DNA of 64,000 nucleotides. It comes from Rhodosorus marinus. Its lineage: Eukaryota; Rhodophyta; Stylonematophyceae; Stylonematales; Stylonemataceae. The position numbers were made by a program, and so were the translations under genes. The notes under the pieces were generated by a model. It was not told where the DNA came from. It was given only the letters and a program-made list of their open reading frames with translations, and did no database searches. The stretch is from contig JAMWBK010000004.1 in NCBI GenBank assembly GCA_029953675.1, positions 1,612,001 through 1,676,000 on the forward strand, read 5' to 3'. Numbering within the stretch: the stretch's first letter is position 1; the number at the start of each line of letters is the position of its first letter. This document shows, one piece after another, positions 57,357-64,000 of the stretch.

Positions 57357-57960
57357 GTCTGCTTTGCTCCCTTGTTGTATACTCTATAGTCTATACTTAC
57401 ATGCTCATGTATATATTTTACCGGTGCGACGGAAGGTTGCGATCGCATTTTTGTTTTCACCACGTCGTCTTCGATGTCGTGCCGCAAGAGCGTGCTCGCG
57501 TGCTTTGCATTTACAGCTTGAGCTTTTGGACATCAGTACTCCATTTCCAAGAAACGAATTAACTTTAAAATTTCCAGAGCCCAAGCTGGGTACGCAGTAC
57601 AGTTCGCAGAACTAGGTTCACTCCAGTGCGTATATGATGAAATATGTCATGCCCACGACGACCATTGGATCCTTGTTCTGGGCTTGGTACGAAACAGATG
57701 GTGTGAACACGAAGTCTGCAACACTCTCATAGATGTACGTCATGCTAGCATTGAGCATTTGAGATATCGGAAGGGGTGTCGAGGCCAAGCTTGATCGATG
57801 TCGGTCCTCGACTCTTGTTTGGAAGGTCTGCGTAGCAGTCAACGGTGCGTGCTTTGTGGAGTTGCTTTCCGAACTGGGGGAGGGGTTTTCGAATATATAG
57901 GAACATTTTAAATAGAGTACACTTGTGTAAAAAGAGCAAGCATAGGAACAGATACTCTTA
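57357..57960. other. Shared 3' region of the convergent bHLH pair
   Basis: About 600 bases between the two stop codons; no gene. Confidence 0.55.
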
Positions 57961-59187
57961 TCAATTACTTTTCTCCACGTTCTCCATCTTCGTGGTATTT
58001 CTCGCTTCCTTCACTACCTTCGCGCCGTACGCGCTCCCAATGTAGTTTGCAACGTTATTAGCCAGATTAATGCTTTCAATGTCACCCATTCTCTCCTCTG
58101 TGTCGAAAAAGCCAACGACTGCTCTACACCTTCCATTCACAACAACCGGTACCGCAAAACAAGAGTTCACTCCATGTCGAAGCGCAATCTCCTTCCTCAA
58201 AAATCCATGCGATCCGGACGGGTCCTGAACCGACTCCGCTCTCAGGGTATCGTATACTCGGCCAATAAGGCCCTGACCAGGCTGGAAGGTAAACTGGTTG
58301 CTCTTCGATCGGAATCGTTCCAAGCATTGTCCCAAACTATTATCTGTCGCACTAAGCAAACCTCCCTTCAGCTGCAATGTCGTATTAATGCGATCTCCTG
58401 TGGGCATCCACACCTCGGCATACTTCCATGACTTCTTCATGCAGAGCAAGTTCATTAACGAGTACACCGCATCGTACAGATTGGACGATTTCTCCACAAC
58501 CCCGTCAACCCATTCAAGCAGGTTCTTCCGTGAGCTCATAGCCAAATCCACACTGAGGGAGGACACGTGCTTCTTATATTCCTTCACAAGGTTAATCGAG
58601 TGCTCAAGAACCTGCGACTTGGACAGAGTTCCTCCTTCTTCGGCCTCATCGAGCTCTGAAACAAGATCAGAAAGCTCGCGGAACTTATTCCCAACGTTAT
58701 GTCTATACTTTTTCGAATGCTCCTTGTGGGCGGACTTTCTCCTCTTCGGATTCGGTGCCCCGTTGGAATTCGTCCTGGGTGAGACGAGGGACATCATAGA
58801 AGAGCTTGCGGGCATCGCTACTGTTCCACTCTGGAGAGCGTCCTGGGACACGCTCGAGGAGAGTTCGAAGGGTTCCGGGTCGCTCCACGTGTTGCTCCAG
58901 GATGGGTGCGGGGACTCCGTTGATTCCTTCCCGTCATAGTTCTCCTCACTGATAACCTCCTCAAAATTGGGTGGAGAAAGCCATTGCAAGTCAAAGTCAA
59001 ACTGGTTCTTCACAATCAGCGAATTGTCCATCTCCCCATCCACATTATTCGTCACTGAAAAGAAAACATCCTGCTCGCTGGGGTCCACACCTGCCCCAAC
59101 CTCCTCCCGCAAGTGGTTCTCCAACAGAAAATCGGTACTCGCAACACTCCACGAACCCATATTTTTCTCGAAATTAGCACTCATCAT
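57961..59187 (-). CDS. bHLH transcription factor with GAF-like domain (paralogue B, intronless)
   Basis: Single exon, 408 aa from the ATG at 59187 (the frame stays open to 59262 without an ATG). Residues about 1-165 are acidic, Ser/Pro-rich and likely an activation region. The bHLH starts near residue 150 with PKRRKSAHKEHSKKYRHNVG, NKFRELSDLVSEL, then SQVLEHSINLVKEYKKHV. A GAF-like domain follows: LAMSSRKNLLEWVDGV, MKKSWKYAEVWMPTGD, FTFQPGQGLIGRVYDT, NSCFAVPVVVNGRCRAVVGFFDTEER. It aligns block for block with paralogue A, which is interrupted by introns at least at three places where this copy has none. The lack of introns fits a retrocopy of an ancestral gene, though the longer N-terminus argues it is not simply a copy of the present A gene. 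Confidence 0.82.
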   Translation of the reverse strand: MMSANFEKNMGSWSVASTDFLLENHLREEVGAGVDPSEQDVFFSVTNNVDGEMDNSLIVKNQFDFDLQWLSPPNFEEVISEENYDGKESTESPHPSWSNTWSDPEPFELSSSVSQDALQSGTVAMPASSSMMSLVSPRTNSNGAPNPKRRKSAHKEHSKKYRHNVGNKFRELSDLVSELDEAEEGGTLSKSQVLEHSINLVKEYKKHVSSLSVDLAMSSRKNLLEWVDGVVEKSSNLYDAVYSLMNLLCMKKSWKYAEVWMPTGDRINTTLQLKGGLLSATDNSLGQCLERFRSKSNQFTFQPGQGLIGRVYDTLRAESVQDPSGSHGFLRKEIALRHGVNSCFAVPVVVNGRCRAVVGFFDTEERMGDIESINLANNVANYIGSAYGAKVVKEARNTTKMENVEKSN

Positions 59188-62100
59188 CTTGCCCAACCCT
59201 AACAGACAGACCAAAGTCTCACAACCCAGATACTCGTTTATATTCCGAGGACACGCCAACAACTGTCTCCACGTGCCAGCGACAGAGAACTCCAGCTAAC
59301 CCTCAAACCTTTTGACTCATAAAGTTTCGGTTAGATGGAGCACGAACCATATCTTTCCCCAGAAAATCGAACGCATAAAATCGAACGCAAGCAGAAGAAA
59401 AACCTCCACAAAACGAAGCACGTGCTGGATATTTACCCTATGCCTCACCTCCCCAACCTTGTTCCGAATTAAAACAAAATGACACCTTTTATGTCCACCC
59501 TTCTCATTAACGGGTAAGGCTCCTCTCCCCTATCTTCCCTATGGCAGCCCTTTAGAAGACTTTGCGACGGTTTTCCGGTGAGCTCACATGTAGTCAAGCC
59601 ATCATCGGAGAAATCCTCGAGAGCGATGCAGTGCCAAACCCAAACTCCTCAAAGAAATTTTCGAAATACTCTTTTAGTTGGCAAAATGCCCAGTTTCCGC
59701 TTCCCAAGGCCCGTCTAGGCCTAACCAAAAAAAAAAGAAAGCGCTGCCGGCATTTTCTTCACGGGGGTTACCAGCAGGACTACATTCCATTTATTGGAAT
59801 AAGTGAAATAAATAGACTATCTTTTTAGTTTTCCCTTTTCCACAGCAATCATTCCGGAAGTTCGGAATTGAAATGAGTAGGGAGGGGGGGGAGAGGGAGG
59901 GTGAGTTTGGATGAGACCATTAATTGAAATTGAATGGTCCCGAATACTCTTATTGGAATCATGAAAGGGGGGAACTCTTATTTGTTAAAGACTTGAGAAA
60001 GTTTAGTAATACTTTCATATTATTATAGAAGATCGATTTAGATACTTTTTAAAGGGGGGGGGGTAAGCCATGTATACACCTCGTGATTAATAGAAATCCT
60101 CATTGCAAGCGTGCTTTTTGTCCCCAGCATACGTGTTTTTGTTTTTTTAAATTTCTAGTCTGTTTTTGTCCTACTCTCGCGATCCGCTTGTGGCAAACTG
60201 GGCACATAGCGCTACCCGATAATCATCATGTGAAGACGCGAATATATGTATTGAAGTACAATTTGGTCGCTCTCTACCCAGAAACGTGCTTTTTGATTGC
60301 TCATGGATACCCAAAAAAAAATTTACGTCTATATATCCTTTGCTTGATTCTGAGGGGTTGTAACCCGTTCCGTTCATATCCTTTTTTGCCGGTGGCTGGG
60401 TCACAATATCCAATTTGTTCGTAATAATTCCGTTTTCGATCAGGATACAAGGTAATTGATAACAAGCCCTGGTCAGTTTGCAGTATTTTACACCAATCAG
60501 CTTGCTTATCGTACTCTATCGTTGTAATAGTTTCTTCAAAATTTGAACTAGTTTGTTTTTGCGTGTGCCGGTTCGTTTATGAAATAGTGTAAAAAGCGTC
60601 TCATTTTGACTTCTTTCCAATTCCTAGGAAATCATCATGGTGGCTCTTCAGGTGCGTCCTGCGTTCTGGACGTAAAATCTCGTTCGTTCGGGAATGTCTC
60701 AAGATGTTTATATTTGAATAATAAATAAAATTGCAACAGTTCGTGTCGGTAGGGGACTGGCGGAGACTACGATCAATGTAAGTTTTTAAAAGTTGTATAG
60801 GAAAAAAATACCCGGAAACAAATTTATGTCAGCGCCAAAGGGTTGGGAGGGGAGTCGTGGATGCCGATAACGAAAAATAAAAATATAATTTGATTCTTTC
60901 TGGGGGAGTTCCGAGTTCAGAAGTTTTGCCCTACCCCCCAAACGGTCCTTTTGGTCCGAAAGAAACTAATCACCTGCAGCCTAAAGGCGAATTTTGAAGG
61001 CGTTCTAAGGACGGGTTTCGTAGCCATTATACCTCCCTTGGGAAGAAACACCTTGCGCCAAACTCTACCTCGGAAGCCGTGGAATTGGCAGCCGACTCCC
61101 CTAATGGACGCCACGCGAGGTAGTACCCCCTTTTTCGTAGAGAGACACCGTGCGAAGGAGACATACGAATGTGTCTACCGCGCAGCCTACTGTTCAAAAA
61201 AACAAACAACGTCAAGCACAGAAGCGAAACGCTCTTCTTATCCCCTTCTCCTCGTGGCGAAGAGGGACGGGTGGGAGGTGGGGGGGGTGGTTGTGTGTCA
61301 AACCCATGTGTTTTCGTTCTCTTATGAACGCAGAGGATCCAAAATTCCTTGAGAAAATAGATACCACATAACCAGGACGCTTACGAGCCTGGCTTTCCGT
61401 CAATGGAGCTGGAAATAGAGTCTGGCTTTCAACGATTTTCAGTGGGGTTGCCGAGCCGCGGAAAACGCAGAACGCCAGAAAAGAAATTCAGAAGAAAACT
61501 GTTGTGCGGCCACGGCCAACCTCAGTGTTTCCAAAATCAGAAATAATTTCAAGGAATATCGCTTATTGACTGGTGATAACGGGAAACGTTGGAGAACGGT
61601 TGCAATTTCTCATTTTTTTGGATTCCAACAGTGTGGTTCAACCTATTGAAAATATATATATGCTCAAAAACACGCTTTGGAGTATCGGAGGTTTCCCAAT
61701 CAGGATATATTTTGGATATGTGAAGAAAACTATATTTACTGGAAAACAATTTACCGGTACAACACGGACAGTCTGTCTTAAAAAATTTCTAGTTTATTGG
61801 AAGGGGATTCGATACATTGTTGGCGGTCGGTATTTATAAATTTTAATTACAATTATATGTTCATTTCGGATTTTGCTGTTGTGCAGGGGGGGATGTAGAC
61901 TGTACAAGAGAAAACTTCGGTATTTCGAGTAACTCGCTCTGCTGGTGAGGTGAGGGTGCGAATGGGGACCAGTTGAATTTCTATTTGGAGAGGGCTGAGC
62001 TAGTAATTCGAGTCTATTGTTTAGCAGGTTTGGTGTTAATTTACAAGCCTGCTGGCCAGGAAAATCGACATGCTAGATTTCTTGTGTCTGTTCAGTCAAA

Positions 62101-64000
62101 ACGGGCTTTGGGTTCTGCGGACATGTTTGGGCTTATCCGCCTTTTACCGACTAGATGGGAAGATATGGCTCGAATTAGACGTACAGGATCTCAGCCTCGG
62201 TTTAGCGCACAAATTCACTATTGAGAAAATTTTTACGATTGACCTAGCGGGGCTATAAAACAATCACTGAAGGGGGCAGTGGATCGTTCGGGTCAGAATT
62301 CGGCTGATCCGTCAACTAGCTTAATTTGGTTTTGGTAGCACACTGGTGATGTTAGGTCATGTTCAGCTGCTGCCTGCTGGTGTCGAACTGGGCTCATACG
62401 TGCTTGCGGGGCTGGCCTTTTTCACACACTGAAGAGTACCGCGAGAAGGGAAATTTCTAATGGGCCAAGCTTGTGAACGGCAGGGCGGACGTATGTTGGA
62501 GAGCAACTCATATTGCAAGGAGAAGCTGTGTCCTTCTCTGGAGCGAGAGTTTAGATTGGGATAGGATGATAATTGGGTTGCATCCTCATGGAGCTTTCCC
62601 AGCAGCAGAAGAACAAGCTCGATGTTAAACAGGCTTCGTCTTGCTAGCAGACTTCTCGCCAGCAGATGCTGTAGTTTACAGTGCATGATAGGGCTCATTA
62701 TCATGCCTCTCGTTCACCGTGTTGGTGGAAAACGAAACTGTCAAGCGTCGACAATTGCTATCACCGCGGAAGGGGTACCAAGGTCAGACTTTTCCTTCCA
62801 GTGGCATCGGGATATCTCCGTAGTATTGATCGGTTGCTTCGTGATACACCATATAGCCTGTTGCAGCTATTCTCGTAATGACAGTACGTTTCACCGGACA
62901 TCCAGCCGTGGTGTGGCCTCCAAGTGAGCACATACTGATGTATTCACACCCACTATCGGCAATCCAGACGCTTTGTTGAAGCATAGTTTCAGTGTCCGTC
63001 GGTCTGAACACGTTTTCATTGTAATTATCGGCTCGAAAGTGTTAAAACCCCAGGGCTGCAGAGAGGAAGAAGCGGCCGAACTATTTGTTTCGGTCGGATG
63101 TTGACATAAGGCAGACAAGGATTTCTAGTTGAAGTAGTAAGGGCAGCATCTGGCATGGCACTATAATCTAGCAAAGGTCGCTAATCGATGTCCAGTTGAT
63201 ATCTTCAGTATAGGTCGTGCTGGCTAGTCCGAACGTATCAAATGCATAACAATAGTGGAGTTGTGGTCTGTTAGGTTCTTCCGTCGAAGTGGAAGGTTGA
63301 AGGGGTTCGAATTTATGAATTCCAGGAGCAGTGCACTTCGAAAAGAGCAGCTGAACTGCTCGTACGAACGAATTGCGTTCTGATCCACCTGATCTTACCG
63401 TCAACCCCATCTCGTGCATAGGTCATGAGAACGAGAGTCTGACGCGATCCCACACAAACGTATGGTTCGCAGCAACAAAATTGCAAAGGGGAGCGGAGTC
63501 TAGAACTTGCGCATCCCATCAAGCTGTCAGTTGGAAACCACTCGCTTCAAGTAGTTTGTCGTGTATTGTGCCGGGTAAATGTCAGCGCCGGGACACACTA
63601 AGACGCGTCGGTGTTGAGAGAATCCTGCCGCCCCAAACAGCGCTAACACGATGGGAAATAGACCTCCAGGACCTTGCGTAGCCGCTTCCTTTGAGACTGA
63701 ACGGCTTGTAGGACGAACTACTCTGACCTAACAAGAGCAGATCAAGAAACTGGCATGTAGACTATGGAGTGGACACCGCAAACAGGTGCGGGGAAGATTG
63801 TAAAAAGAAGAGCATGGCTTCTGAGCAGACTCAACCACTAAACCCTATTCGCGAGGGTGGCTGGTTCTCTGATGACGGCTCATTCAACTCCATCGCAAAA
63901 TCTTATATGTGTTCTTGTCCTTGGGTTTGAAGCCGTCAACCGTCAGTCAGTTGCAAACGACACCGAAGTTGTGTAGTACGAAGAACATAGAAATCTCGAT
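59188..64000. other. Gene-poor right end, no supported gene
   Basis: About 4.8 kb. A/T-rich with G- and C-runs (59881-59892, 60053-60063, 61280-61290). A possible tiny first exon with a good donor begins at 60637, but the joined product is not recognisable. Minus-strand frames at 62600-63520 contain a fragment reminiscent of a Copia-type protease (VWIADSGCEYIS) but too broken to call. Confidence 0.45.

Noticed and set aside
60637-60900. Possible small spliced gene starting MVALQ with a GTGCGT donor, then an exon beginning after TTGCAACAG
   Set aside because: Splice signals look good but the joined product is about 37 residues of no known family, and the second and third joins are not unique.
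62600-63520. Copia-like remains on the minus strand (VWIADSGCEYIS)
   Set aside because: One short match to a protease-like motif, with frames broken and no RT, integrase or LTR; not enough to name an element.

Overview
This is a nuclear contig from an intron-rich photosynthetic eukaryote, most likely an alga. A red alga or a related lineage would fit, but I cannot place it more exactly from sequence alone. The reasons are: spliceosomal genes with many GT-AG introns, mostly 50-120 nt; a Tic22 plastid-import protein; eukaryote-only complexes (APC/C subunit 4, EMC1, RRP12); mitochondrial Fe-S factors (NUBPL/Ind1, ISD11); a nuclear-type tRNA-Val; and retroelement relics. Exon boundaries below were joined by hand from frame, GT/AG signals and family knowledge, and phase was checked at each junction unless stated.

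Layout. 0.5-1.6 kb: Tic22 (-). 3.7-4.6 kb: intronless Myb/SANT-like coiled-coil protein (-). 8.1-10.2 kb: convergent pair of mitochondrial Fe-S genes, NUBPL/Ind1-like (+) and ISD11/LYRM4 (-). 11.7-14.2 kb: APC4 (+). 15.0 kb: tRNA-Val(UAC). 15.4-16.2 kb: FAR1/ZSWIM-like zinc-finger protein (-). 19.2 kb: Ty3-type RT relic. 21.2-23.1 kb: PPR protein (+). 23.8-28.9 kb: RRP12 in 17 exons (+). 29.6-34.0 kb: M16 zinc peptidase with an apparent C-terminal membrane anchor (+). 35.0-36.4 kb: membrane-anchored JmjC/cupin protein (+). 36.6-38.3 kb: diverged tandem duplications without a gene. 39.0-41.3 kb: intronless fusion of a UbiA-type prenyltransferase with an FAD monooxygenase (+). 42.2-43.4 kb: repeat cluster. 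44.4-45.9 kb: intronless type I phosphodiesterase/nucleotide pyrophosphatase-like gene (+). 46.7-50.8 kb: EMC1 in 17 exons (+). 51.5-51.8 kb: degraded RT. 52.1-54.1 kb: complete short LTR retrotransposon with target-site duplication, carrying gag and protease only and ending in a perfect 173-bp inverted repeat. 56.3-59.2 kb: convergent bHLH-GAF-like paralogues, one with introns and one without. 59.2-64 kb: nothing convincing.

Most genes are single-copy housekeeping genes with no operon-like logic. The most unusual items are the one-polypeptide prenyltransferase-monooxygenase and the intronless bacterial-looking phosphodiesterase 3 kb downstream, which stand out against intron-rich neighbours and may derive from transfer; the gag-pro LTR element with its hairpin; the tail-anchored M16 peptidase; and an RRP12 gene whose reading frame seems to need 30- and 38-nt introns.
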